From contig NZ_JAGGKT010000005.1 in assembly GCF_017873965.1 (NCBI RefSeq), positions 124,001 through 188,000 on the forward strand: a DNA stretch of 64,000 nt, given 5' to 3'. Within the stretch, counting starts at the first letter, position 1. Every line of letters starts with the position of its first letter. The stretch comes from Ammoniphilus resinae. GTDB taxonomy: Bacteria > Bacillota > Bacilli > Aneurinibacillales > RAOX-1. The notes beneath the pieces were generated by a model. That model did no database searches, was not told the DNA's origin, and saw nothing but the letters and a program-made list of their open reading frames with translations. Below, piece after piece: positions 44,385 to 51,673 of the stretch. Both the position numbers and the translations under genes were made by a program.

Positions 44385-44966
44385 TTACAAACTCTTCCGC
44401 GGGATCAATGGCTTTTCAACGCCGATAAATCCCCCACCTAACCTCTGCCGAATCTCCACCACTGATTCCCCAAGCGCCTTCAATCGCCCGATAATCTCCG
44501 GTGACGTCAACTCCCCATCCGCATAATGCTCATTATGGGCGTAGACCCCGCCTGGCACCACAAAAGCAGAGAAGTATCCCGCAATCGGATGGAGCTGATG
44601 TTCAATCGCCAGAAAATGATGATACGTTCCACCGGTGGCAATGAATCCGATGACTTTACCCCGCAGCGCATCATTCGGAATCACGTCGAACAGATTTTTC
44701 AGGACCCCAGTGATCGAACCGCGATACACCGGTGTGCCGATAATAAACGCATCAGCGCTAACAATCTGATCGATCAAAACTTTGGTGTCTCCCTCGTACA
44801 AATGGGGGGCACGGCCGTCGCAAAATTGCATCTGAAAATCAGCCAAATTCAACACCACCGCATCGATCCCCGGACCAGAAGCTCGTGCGAATTCGACCGC
44901 TTTTTCCACAGCTAAAAAGGTTTTCGATCGGATTGACAGGCTTCCTGAAATCCCTAATAATTTCAC
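44385..44966 (-). CDS. NAD(P)H-dependent FMN reductase (SsuE/MsuE-like)
   Basis: 193 residues, flavodoxin-like fold. The FMN-phosphate loop is GISGSLSIRSKTF (5-17) and the family motif is IIGTPVYRGSITGVLKNLFD (about 95-115), then GKVIGFIATGGT. It supplies FMNH2 to the flavin-dependent monooxygenase encoded just upstream; its ATG overlaps that gene's stop (ATGA). Located in the cytosol. Confidence 0.92.
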   Translation of the reverse strand: MKLLGISGSLSIRSKTFLAVEKAVEFARASGPGIDAVVLNLADFQMQFCDGRAPHLYEGDTKVLIDQIVSADAFIIGTPVYRGSITGVLKNLFDVIPNDALRGKVIGFIATGGTYHHFLAIEHQLHPIAGYFSAFVVPGGVYAHNEHYADGELTSPEIIGRLKALGESVVEIRQRLGGGFIGVEKPLIPRKSL

Positions 44967-46048
44967 GCGAGAACCCCGCTTTCCAAAAGGGCCTGCTCTT
45001 TTTCCCGCACCAGAGGAATCACGCGTTCCCCAAAAATCCGCAAATCCTCCTCATAATGCAGATGTCCGGTTAGAACGAGGTCGACCCCCATTTTCTTCAA
45101 CTCAATGATCCGCTCTGCGATTTGTTCCGGGGTGCCGATCAACCCAGTTTTGAATCCATCGTTGTACTGAACGAGATCCTCAAAAGTGGAATTCGCCCAC
45201 ATCCCTTCTTTTTGCTTCGTGGACTGCCCAGCTTCTTTGACCGCATTCCTGAACCCTTCGACCGCTTCGACATCCGCCTGCGAAACGATATCTCGCAGAA
45301 CCTGGACAGCCTCTTCCTCCGTTTCCCGAACAATTGCGAATCCATTGACGGCAAATTTCACCGTGCGCCCCTCTTTTTCAGCCAGAGCACGAACCTCTTC
45401 GATCTGCGTCCTGAAACCTTCCAGCGTATTTCCGTTCATGAAATAGTAGTCAGAGACCCGGGCAGCCATTTGGCGTGCGGCTTTTGAATTTCCTCCTTGG
45501 AAAATGGGCGGTGTGTTCTGGATCGGCTTTGGTTTCAAGGGGGCCCCGTTGATGCGGTAGAAGTCCCCTTTGAACGTGGTCTCCTCCTCCGTCCACATCG
45601 CCCGCAGCACCTGGATGAATTCTTCCGACCGGCGGTACCGCTCATCATGATCCAGCCAATGCTCGCCATAGCCGATAAACTCCTGTTTAAACCACCCGCT
45701 CACCACATTGAGCGCCGCCCGTCCCTGGCTGATCTGGTCCAAAGTCGCAATCATTTTCGCATACACGCCCGGATGCCATAACCCGGGATGTACTGCAGAG
45801 ATAAGCTTCAGCTTTTTTGTCACAGCCGCTAACGCGGATGCCAAGGTAAAAGCCTCCAACTGGTACTCCGCCCCATAGCTTGCAAAGAACCGGGTCTGCA
45901 GCAAAGCGTACTCAAAGCCAACTTCCTCTGCGATTAAGGCATATCTTTTATTCGCTTCATAATCCCAACCTGTTTGCTGGGGGATTTTTGAAACAACCAA
46001 CCCTCCGCTTACATTCGGTACCCAATAAGCAAATTTCAATTGACTCAT
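44963..46048 (-). CDS. sfnG: FMNH2-dependent dimethylsulfone monooxygenase-like (SfnG)
   Basis: About 361 residues from the ATG at 46048 (MSQLKFAYWVPNVSGGLVVS), with GAGGAGA before it. The bacterial luciferase-like (LLM) barrel is clear: ISAVHPGLWHPGVYAKM, NVVSGWFKQEF and FQGGNSKAARQMAARVSDYY. The VPNVSGGLVVSKIPQQT opening is characteristic of SfnG, which oxidises dimethylsulfone to methanesulfinate with FMNH2 and O2. First gene in an operon with FMN reductase and OsmC, downstream of a SAM riboswitch, so it serves sulfur scavenging. Another alkanesulfonate or sulfone substrate is possible. Confidence 0.87.
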   Translation of the reverse strand: MSQLKFAYWVPNVSGGLVVSKIPQQTGWDYEANKRYALIAEEVGFEYALLQTRFFASYGAEYQLEAFTLASALAAVTKKLKLISAVHPGLWHPGVYAKMIATLDQISQGRAALNVVSGWFKQEFIGYGEHWLDHDERYRRSEEFIQVLRAMWTEEETTFKGDFYRINGAPLKPKPIQNTPPIFQGGNSKAARQMAARVSDYYFMNGNTLEGFRTQIEEVRALAEKEGRTVKFAVNGFAIVRETEEEAVQVLRDIVSQADVEAVEGFRNAVKEAGQSTKQKEGMWANSTFEDLVQYNDGFKTGLIGTPEQIAERIIELKKMGVDLVLTGHLHYEEDLRIFGERVIPLVREKEQALLESGVLA

Positions 46049-46225
46049 CTTCCGCTCATCTCCTCTTTTTGGATGAAATAAAAGGTAGACGAGACACAAC
46101 CATTGTTATTACAATATAGATTGGGTTTATATTTTTTGGTGTGCCCGCCAAAAAGGGGGATCAGGTGTTGCCGCACCGGATTCCCTTTATTTTTTTGTCC
46201 CCACTTCATCACTCCTTTCAAAACC

Positions 46226-46369
46226 AAAAAACCCTTCTCGATGAAGAGAAGGGTCCACAATACACTTGGGTCTTTTCTCTCATCTATCTGAAATTAGCAC
46301 CGTGCCCAGTCGGGTCGGCTGCTGAGGCTTCGCAGGGTCAGTCCCTCCACCTCTCTTGATAAGAAATTG
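46226..46369 (-). ncRNA. SAM-I (S-box) riboswitch with terminator
   Basis: Read on the minus strand, the S-box hallmarks occur in order: CTTATCAAGAGAGGTGGAGG (5' P1/P2, near 46363-46345), GACTGACCCTGCGAAGCCTC, CAGCAGCC, GGTGCTAATTTC and the closing AGATGAGAG (near 46286-46278). A strong terminator follows (ACCCTTCTC-N6-GAGAAGGGT then six T, 46226-46254). It lies about 180 bp upstream of sfnG. High SAM should end transcription; sulfur starvation should allow sfnG, FMN reductase and osmC to be made. The start of the RNA lies further right and was not placed. Confidence 0.93.
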
Positions 46370-46498
46370 AAAAAGTTTATGTAATTGTAAGTCACCAATC
46401 CGCAGTTGAAAAGTGGGATTTGAGTTAATATTATCATGGATTTGAGAATTGTCAATCAAATTATTTTTTGGGGAGGACAGTCCTCCCCATCTAGATGG

Positions 46499-46810
46499 TC
46501 ATTCTTTCACTTCGACCCAGTTCTCCGCCCAATTTTGCAGATCTTTAAAAATCGGTTCCAGGGCCCGCCCTTTTTCCGTTAATGAATATTCGACTCGTAC
46601 AGGGACTTCCGGGTAGATTTGCCGGTGTACGATTCCTTCCTTTTCTAATTCCTTTAAACGTTCCGTAAGGAGTCTTCCGCTCACAGGCAGAGCGGATTCA
46701 ATTTCCGAGAATCGCTGAGGACCCATGAGGAGCTGAAATAGAATTAACCCTGTCCAACGCTTGCCTAGCAACTGCAAGGCCGTTTCAATTCGGGGTCATA
46801 GATTGTACAT
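46499..46810 (-). CDS. HxlR-family regulator (YodB/CatR-like) with in-frame TGA at the redox-Cys codon
   Basis: The ATG at 46810 has GAGGTGAT 6 nt upstream and reads M-Y-N-L-TGA-P-R-I-E-T-A-L-Q-L-L-G-K-R-W. In YodB-type HxlR proteins the same stretch is MCPKMESAFSLLGKRW, so the TGA (46798-46796) replaces the conserved redox-sensing cysteine. After it the frame is intact to 46499: winged helix (RFSEIESALPVSGRLLTERL, LKELEKEGIVHRQIYPEVPV) and the dimer helix, 103 codons in all. Options: nonsense mutation, internal start (a TTG at 46777 would drop the first helix), or selenocysteine insertion; a hairpin follows the TGA. It is divergent from a ring-cleavage dioxygenase/DoxX region, like B. subtilis YodB/CatR targets. 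Confidence 0.8.
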
Positions 46811-46868
46811 GAATATCACCTCACTCATTGTATTATACTACTTTTATTATCATTTGAAATCAAAGTAC

Positions 46869-46914
46869 TTGACGATCCATTACAGACTATTATATACTAA
46901 CTTACGAAAGGTAA
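46869..46914 (+). promoter_or_regulatory. Promoter and candidate HxlR operator of the dioxygenase gene
   Basis: TTGACG (46869-46874), 18 bp, TATACT (46893-46898), then an inverted repeat TTAC-N5-GTAA (46902-46914) just after the -10, overlapping the expected start of transcription. The position suits repression by the divergent HxlR protein. The gap also holds the promoter of the regulator. Confidence 0.55.
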
Positions 46915-46943
46915 CCTAATAAAAAGAAGAAAGGAGTTGCCAC

Positions 46944-47711
46944 ATGGTTCCATCTTTATTTATTTGTCATGGTGCCCCTTCATTAGCGATAGAAGACAAT
47001 GAATATACCCGGTTTCTTCAGGAATTAGGAGAGCGATTCAACCCGAAGGCGATTGTTCTCTTTACGGCACATTGGGAAAGCGACATTCCAATCCTTTCCT
47101 ATCGGGATAGCGCATATGAAACCATCTATGATTTCGGCGGATTTCCCCCAGAGCTTTATCAAATTAAATATCCTGCCAAAGGATCTACTGCTGTAGCCTC
47201 GATGATCGAAAAGAAACTGAATGACCATGGAATTTCTACCGCAAAGGATACCCAAAGAGGCCTAGACCACGGTTCTTGGGTCGTTTTGCGACATATGTAT
47301 CCTGCAGCCGATATCCCAGTCGTTCAGGTCTCGATCAATCCCTACCTTTCACCAAGGGATCAATTCAAAATAGGGGAAGCACTCCGAGGGCTCGGAAATG
47401 AGGATATTCTCGTTATCAGCAGTGGTGGAACGTCCCATAATCTACGCGCGATCCATTGGGGACAAACCCATGCGGAGCCTTGGACAGCTGAATTTGATGA
47501 TTGGCTTATTGAGCATATCCAAAACAGAGATTTGGAATCTCTATTTGATTATGAAAGATTAGCTCCACATGCACGCTTAGCGGTACCTCGGGCAGAACAT
47601 TTTCTTCCTCTTTTTATCGCAATGGGAAGTGGTGAGGAAACGAAGCAGCCGAAATGCCTGCATCGCAGTTACCTCTATGGAACGTTGAGCCACATCGTGT
47701 TTGAATTTTAG
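46944..47711 (+). CDS. Extradiol ring-cleavage dioxygenase, class III (4,5-DOPA dioxygenase family)
   Basis: 255 residues, the usual size for YgiD/DODA-type enzymes. Metal-ligand histidines are visible in FICHGAPSLAIED (His at about 9) and LFTAHWESD (about 45), with the conserved GLDHGSWVVLRHMYP (about 108-122) and SSGGTSHNLRAI (about 160-171). These enzymes open catechol-type rings with Fe(II)/Zn and O2. The gene is divergent from a YodB-like regulator, which in B. subtilis responds to quinones and catechols, so it likely detoxifies catecholic compounds. A terminator follows. Confidence 0.9.
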   Translation: MVPSLFICHGAPSLAIEDNEYTRFLQELGERFNPKAIVLFTAHWESDIPILSYRDSAYETIYDFGGFPPELYQIKYPAKGSTAVASMIEKKLNDHGISTAKDTQRGLDHGSWVVLRHMYPAADIPVVQVSINPYLSPRDQFKIGEALRGLGNEDILVISSGGTSHNLRAIHWGQTHAEPWTAEFDDWLIEHIQNRDLESLFDYERLAPHARLAVPRAEHFLPLFIAMGSGEETKQPKCLHRSYLYGTLSHIVFEF

Positions 47712-47717
47712 CGATTG

Positions 47718-47749
47718 ATGCTACTCTTAAAAAAAGTAGCAGATTTTTT
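47718..47749 (+). terminator. Terminator after the dioxygenase gene
   Basis: TGCTACT-N9-AGTAGCA followed by GATTTTTTT, 6 bp after the stop codon. Confidence 0.85.
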
Positions 47750-47810
47750 TGGCACAATACTTATTAAAAGTAAATTGGATACAAATAATAATTAATAGGA
47801 GATGAAAAAA

Positions 47811-48230
47811 TTGGTACAAAAATATGAATGGAGTTTATTTATACTTCGTGTTGTTTTAGGAATTACTTTCTTTATCCATGGTCTGGCAAAATTTCAAATG
47901 GGTCTTGGAAATGTTGCAGGTTGGTTCGAAAGCATGGGATTGATGGGCTTTCTAGGTTATGCAGTGGCCCTTATCGAACTACTTGGTGGAATCGCCCTGA
48001 TCCTTGGCTTCGGAACACAAGTAGCTTCCGCACTAATCTCGCTCGTCATGCTTGGCGCCATCTTTACAGCGAAACTTTCCGCCGGCTTTATGGGAAATGG
48101 ACAGTCTGCAGGATACGAACTTGATTTAGCGCTTTTAGCCATGGCGGTTGCCCTTACTATCACCGGAAGTAGACTGTATGCCATGGATAAGATGTTTGAG
48201 TCCGTTAATAAAGAAAAAGCAGCAGCCTAA
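47811..48230 (+). CDS. DoxX-family membrane protein (CatD-like)
   Basis: About 139 residues with four membrane helices. The DoxX pattern is visible: LRVVLGITFFIHGLAKFQMG, VALIELLGGIALILGFGTQ and ELDLALLAMAVALTITGSR. A TTG at 47811 is preferred because AGGAG directly abuts the in-frame ATG at 47802. DoxX proteins (CatD in B. subtilis) accompany catechol dioxygenases in thiol and quinone stress. It is on the same strand as the dioxygenase but behind its terminator. Confidence 0.88.
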   Translation: MVQKYEWSLFILRVVLGITFFIHGLAKFQMGLGNVAGWFESMGLMGFLGYAVALIELLGGIALILGFGTQVASALISLVMLGAIFTAKLSAGFMGNGQSAGYELDLALLAMAVALTITGSRLYAMDKMFESVNKEKAAA

Positions 48231-48257
48231 TACTAAACAGTATAGGGGGTGAAAATC

Positions 48258-48443
48258 ATGGCCGAAATTAAAGTTTCAGATAACGGTCCACTTATCGCCA
48301 AAGGAGTCACCGTCGTTGACGGAGAAGGCAATGTCTTAGAAACGAAAGACCAAGTTTTCCTTTGCCGTTGTGGCCTTTCGAACAATAAACCTTTCTGCGA
48401 TGGCTCCCATAAGGGCAAGTTTGAGAGTACTGTAAGAGCGTAA
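48258..48443 (+). CDS. CDGSH iron-sulfur domain protein
   Basis: 61 residues. The 2Fe-2S signature is complete: CRCGLSNNKPFCDGSH (about 37-52) followed by Lys-Gly-Lys-Phe. GPLIAKGVTVVDGEG is the usual N-terminal strand region. The ATG at 48258 lies 6 nt after GGGGGTG. These small redox proteins bind a labile [2Fe-2S] cluster with three Cys and one His. 27 bp downstream of doxX, so probably the same operon, fitting a redox-stress role. Confidence 0.92.
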   Translation: MAEIKVSDNGPLIAKGVTVVDGEGNVLETKDQVFLCRCGLSNNKPFCDGSHKGKFESTVRA

Positions 48444-48449
48444 TCTTTT

Positions 48450-48475
48450 GGGGCAGCCGGACGGCTGTCCTTTTT
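48450..48475 (+). terminator. Terminator after the CDGSH gene
   Basis: GGGCAGCCG and CGGCTGTCC pair around a short GA loop and are followed by TTTTT. Confidence 0.8.
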
Positions 48476-48492
48476 AATAAGGGGAGGGTTCC

Positions 48493-49089
48493 TTATATTT
48501 TTTTCTTCCAAAAGAACATCAGGTTGCTCGCCATCTCTGTTTTCCCGGAGGCCTGGATTGTCGGATATTCAAAACTCACACTGATATCCAGCTTTTCATA
48601 CCCCAAATGGCCCCAGAAGTTTTTCGGTGACTTATAGGTATCCGGCCTAAGCGGGTGATCCTCTTCCCTTTCCACGGCGATAAAACATACCTCTTTATAG
48701 CCCATCTCGCGCGCAAAATCCTCTTTCATTTTATAAAGATCACGACCGATCGCTTGTCCCCGGTACTCAGGCAAGATGATGGTTTCCGCAAAATAATAAA
48801 AGTCCTTTGGATTCAATCCATTTTGCAAAAAGAGATCTGCACTCTCTTTTCCCATAAATGGACTATCAAAGGGAATGCCTGTCGAAACCGCGATCACCTT
48901 CTCGCCGTCTTTGGCAACAATCAGCAAAGACTGCTCCTCATCCATGTATTTTTGGAAGTTCTCCCTTTCATGTTCCAGGTTCCCATCATATAGGTAGGGG
49001 AACTCTTTGAAATCGTTTAGTCGAAACCAGGCAAATTGCTCTACATAAGGCTCTATCTCTTTTCCAATTAATCTCTCGAATGTAATCAT
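48493..49089 (-). CDS. GNAT-family N-acetyltransferase
   Basis: 198 residues. The acetyl-CoA loop is visible in ILPEYRGQAIGRDLYKMKED (about 110-130), with the preceding strand YYFAETI. The substrate is unknown. It converges on the CDGSH gene and is monocistronic. Confidence 0.85.
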   Translation of the reverse strand: MITFERLIGKEIEPYVEQFAWFRLNDFKEFPYLYDGNLEHERENFQKYMDEEQSLLIVAKDGEKVIAVSTGIPFDSPFMGKESADLFLQNGLNPKDFYYFAETIILPEYRGQAIGRDLYKMKEDFAREMGYKEVCFIAVEREEDHPLRPDTYKSPKNFWGHLGYEKLDISVSFEYPTIQASGKTEMASNLMFFWKKKI

Positions 49090-49206
49090 AAATAAATCCC
49101 TCTTTCCTCATAATCCACTCCTTCAACTATAAGGAAAAGAAAGAAAAAATCAAAGGTTTTATACTCTTACAAAAAATCCCATCCTAGTTGAGTTACTCTT
49201 TTCGGT

Positions 49207-49238
49207 GACCTTTGATCACTATCCCTTTTTTTCAGGAA
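49207..49238 (+). repeat. Dispersed repeat 'CTCCCTTT' family, copy 5
   Basis: ACCTTTGATCACTATCCCTT followed by TTTTTCAGGAAG, 100 bp upstream of the small 56-aa gene. Non-coding. Confidence 0.55.
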
Positions 49239-49334
49239 GAGATCCTCAGTCCCGCAACACAACACCGAGCTAGTAGATGAATACTTTCCCAAAAATAGTT
49301 GAATATAAAAGTAAACGGATTTGGAGGAATGCAC

Positions 49335-49505
49335 ATGTCAAAAGATAAAAATGTACCCAAGACTCCTGACTTCGACCAATTAAATGATCGAATCATTGCC
49401 GAGGCACCAAAAGGCCCCCTTATTGGGATGCGAACGAATTTGGATCCGGAAAATCCGGAAGCGTTCGACCCCTATCACAGAAATGAGAAAAAAAGCGAAG
49501 TATAG
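49335..49505 (+). CDS. Small hypothetical protein, 56 aa
   Basis: The ATG at 49335 lies 7 nt after GGAGG; an in-frame ATG at 49299 has no good site. The product is hydrophilic: MSKDKNVPKTPDFDQLNDRI opens it and NLDPENPEAFDPYHRNEKK closes it. I do not recognise the family. It is 39 bp upstream of a CBO0543-type membrane gene on the same strand, so probably co-transcribed. Confidence 0.6.
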   Translation: MSKDKNVPKTPDFDQLNDRIIAEAPKGPLIGMRTNLDPENPEAFDPYHRNEKKSEV

Positions 49506-49544
49506 GACTAATGCTGACGCGGTCCAAGGGAGGGGGATTAGAAA

Positions 49545-50114
49545 ATGAGTAAAAATGAGTTGCTAAACAAGATCGGTGAGCAGGAAGCGCAACTTAGAAG
49601 CCTTCTAATGGAATATTGGAGTCATTTTTCTGGACTTACCTCTTGGCAATTCTGGGTGACCATCGCGATGATCGTGATTCCCTTGATTGTCCTCTATTTT
49701 ACCATCGATCGAAACCGGGTTTTTATGTTAGGTTTCTTTGGTTTTTGTGTCCATGTTATCACCACCTACGTTGATGTTACAGGGATACGGTTGGGATACT
49801 GGGAATACCCTTATTTTGTTCTTCCTTATTTACGCCTCACCTTGGGGCTAGATACGGCACTGATTCCTGTTGTGTTTATGCTCTTATACCAATGGGTCAG
49901 CTCCCGGCAAAAAAATTATTACCTATATGCCCTGATTCTTGGGGCCATATTTGCCTTTGTTATAAAGCCCATCCTGACTTATTTCGATTTTTTCCGCCTT
50001 CATCAAGGATTAAATTATCTGGAATTATATTTGTATGCGTACGTCCCGATTATTTTACTCTCAAAGTGGCTGTTTAACAGTTTTGTGTTTCTCGACAAAC
50101 AAAAAAATCATTAA
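49545..50114 (+). CDS. CBO0543-family membrane protein
   Basis: 189 residues with five or six membrane helices. The conserved stretch is YVDVTGIRLGYWEYPYFVLP (about 83-102), typical of the CBO0543 family of Firmicutes membrane proteins of unknown function. The start follows AAGGGAGGGGG. A hairpin terminator follows the stop. Confidence 0.8.
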   Translation: MSKNELLNKIGEQEAQLRSLLMEYWSHFSGLTSWQFWVTIAMIVIPLIVLYFTIDRNRVFMLGFFGFCVHVITTYVDVTGIRLGYWEYPYFVLPYLRLTLGLDTALIPVVFMLLYQWVSSRQKNYYLYALILGAIFAFVIKPILTYFDFFRLHQGLNYLELYLYAYVPIILLSKWLFNSFVFLDKQKNH

Positions 50115-50116
50115 AA

Positions 50117-50136
50117 GGGAAAGCATCCGCTTTCCC
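50117..50136. terminator. Bidirectional terminator between CBO0543 and gntR genes
   Basis: GGGAAAGC-ATCC-GCTTTCCC, a perfect 8-bp stem. It is followed by CTCTTAC on the plus strand and by TTTTAATG on the minus strand, so it serves the minus-strand operon better. Confidence 0.75.
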
Positions 50137-50139
50137 CTC

Positions 50140-50790
50140 TTACAGAAATATCCGTTTCCCGTAAAGTATATGTTCTTTCATTAACCTTTTTGATTCCTCT
50201 GGCTCAGGGTCCAGCAGGGATTGATAGATGCCGACATGATCCTCATAGGATGACTGCATCCGCCCAGGATCTCGTTGGAGAACGCGAAGGACAACCCGGT
50301 AGAGGTGATCGTGGTAGTTCTCCATGATGCGAAAAATCTCCGTGTTCCCGGAAAAACGGCAAAGCAGCAGATGGAAATCGGCGTCCGCCTGCGCAAATCC
50401 TTTTTCGTCATGAGCTTCGGCAAGGGCTGTCGTTTGCTGCAGATTTTGCTCCAAGGCCTCGATCTGTTCCTTTCGCAGTTTCCCGGCAAGCTGCTCTACG
50501 ATAAAAACCTCCAAGGCCATTCGCAAATCATAGATATGGCTGATTTTCTCCAGCGAAAGCTCGCGGACGATAATCCCCTGCTTTGGTGATACCGTAATGA
50601 ACCCCTCTGTCTCGAGCCGCTCAAGCGCTGCTTTGATCGGGGTCTTGCTCATGCCCAAATAGTCGATCAGTTGCCGTTCGGATAAAAATTGGCCGGGTGT
50701 GAACACTTCGTGCAGGATCCCGTTTTTGATTTCGATATATGCTTTTTCCTTCAAGAGGGGGGGCGATGATGTCATATTCACTTTTTTCAT
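50140..50790 (-). CDS. GntR-family regulator (FCD domain) of the apionate operon
   Basis: 216 residues. Winged helix-turn-helix with FLSERQLIDYLGMSKTPIKA (about 38-57) and TVSPKQGIIVREL; an all-helical FCD effector domain follows (RMALEVFIVEQLAGKL, ADADFHLLLCRFSGN). It is the last gene of the RuBisCO-like/kinase/oxidoisomerase operon and the likely local repressor; the perfect palindrome at 54342 is a candidate site. Confidence 0.9.
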   Translation of the reverse strand: MKKVNMTSSPPLLKEKAYIEIKNGILHEVFTPGQFLSERQLIDYLGMSKTPIKAALERLETEGFITVSPKQGIIVRELSLEKISHIYDLRMALEVFIVEQLAGKLRKEQIEALEQNLQQTTALAEAHDEKGFAQADADFHLLLCRFSGNTEIFRIMENYHDHLYRVVLRVLQRDPGRMQSSYEDHVGIYQSLLDPEPEESKRLMKEHILYGKRIFL

Positions 50791-50818
50791 AACCTCCCTT
50801 CCCTATGGTTTATCCATA

Positions 50819-51649
50819 TTATGCTTTTAGCATTAATTCGATGGATTCATCAAGTTTCTCCGTCTCGAAAACGTCGAGCCAATTGGGTTGAAGAATCCGC
50901 TCTTTCCCATATTCAATCGCCACAAGGGCCGCATCAGAAAGTGGGCTGCCACTCACCCCAAACACAGAAGCAAGAATCGTGTTGATGTGTCCCAACATGA
51001 AATCGCGCGCCGCCTCCTCGGGAACACCTCTTCTCACCGCCGCATCCATCGCTTCCTTCAGCACGATCGCACAGGTACCCAATACGGTTTCCGCCATCGT
51101 CGGTTCGAGGGTCGCCATTTGCTCGACGGTCACGCGGTGGGAGCGAAGGATTGGCTTGTAAAATGTGCGAGCGATTTCCTCCCCTTTTGCGTAGTCCGAC
51201 TCAGGACCTTGCATCAAGGCACAGACGATCGACTGCTTCGCTGCGATTCCGCCAAACAAATCAGCTCTCGCCTCAGGGGTTGTTTCATCATTGAAAACCG
51301 GCGGGTGGCACGGATGGGTGATGAAATAACTGATGTCCTGGCGATCCGGCAGATGTTTTGCATACGCAGCCGCGGGATCGAGCAGGATCAACATGGATCC
51401 CGGTTTCATCTGTGGGACGACTCCAGCAGATACTTTAGCGATGGCCACATCGGGAACAGCCAAAATCACCACATCGGCCATCCCCGCAGCATCACTTAAA
51501 GGGGTAACGGTGAGGTTTTTTTGGGCCAGCCGCTCGATCCCCGTTTCGCTAATCTCGACATAAAGCATATCATATTTTGAATCTTTTAGGTTATCGGTCA
51601 AACGATTCCCCATCTTTCCGCCTGCACCTACTAAAGCAATTGTTGTCAT
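50819..51649 (-). CDS. apnO: D-apionate oxidoisomerase-like NAD-binding protein (ApnO family)
   Basis: About 276 residues. The Rossmann motif is ALVGAGGKMGNRL (4-16), followed by MADVVILAVPDVAIA, PGSMLILLDPAAAYA and the family-typical FITHPCHPPVFNDE (about 108-121). The characterised members convert D-apionate to 3-oxo-isoapionate. The start at 51649 fits the family N terminus; an in-frame ATG at 51670 with a GGATAA-type site is an alternative. It lies 24 bp after the kinase gene, and the downstream GntR gene completes the operon. The family call rests on remembered sequence pattern and on the neighbours, which encode the next two steps. Confidence 0.8.
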   Translation of the reverse strand: MTTIALVGAGGKMGNRLTDNLKDSKYDMLYVEISETGIERLAQKNLTVTPLSDAAGMADVVILAVPDVAIAKVSAGVVPQMKPGSMLILLDPAAAYAKHLPDRQDISYFITHPCHPPVFNDETTPEARADLFGGIAAKQSIVCALMQGPESDYAKGEEIARTFYKPILRSHRVTVEQMATLEPTMAETVLGTCAIVLKEAMDAAVRRGVPEEAARDFMLGHINTILASVFGVSGSPLSDAALVAIEYGKERILQPNWLDVFETEKLDESIELMLKA

Positions 51650-51673
51650 CTTCTTTTTCCCCTTTTTCATTAT

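Noticed and set aside
46499-46777. HxlR gene starting at the TTG at 46777
   Set aside because: Would remove the conserved first helix and has no ribosome site, while the ATG at 46810 has a good one and matches the family N terminus; kept only as a fallback.
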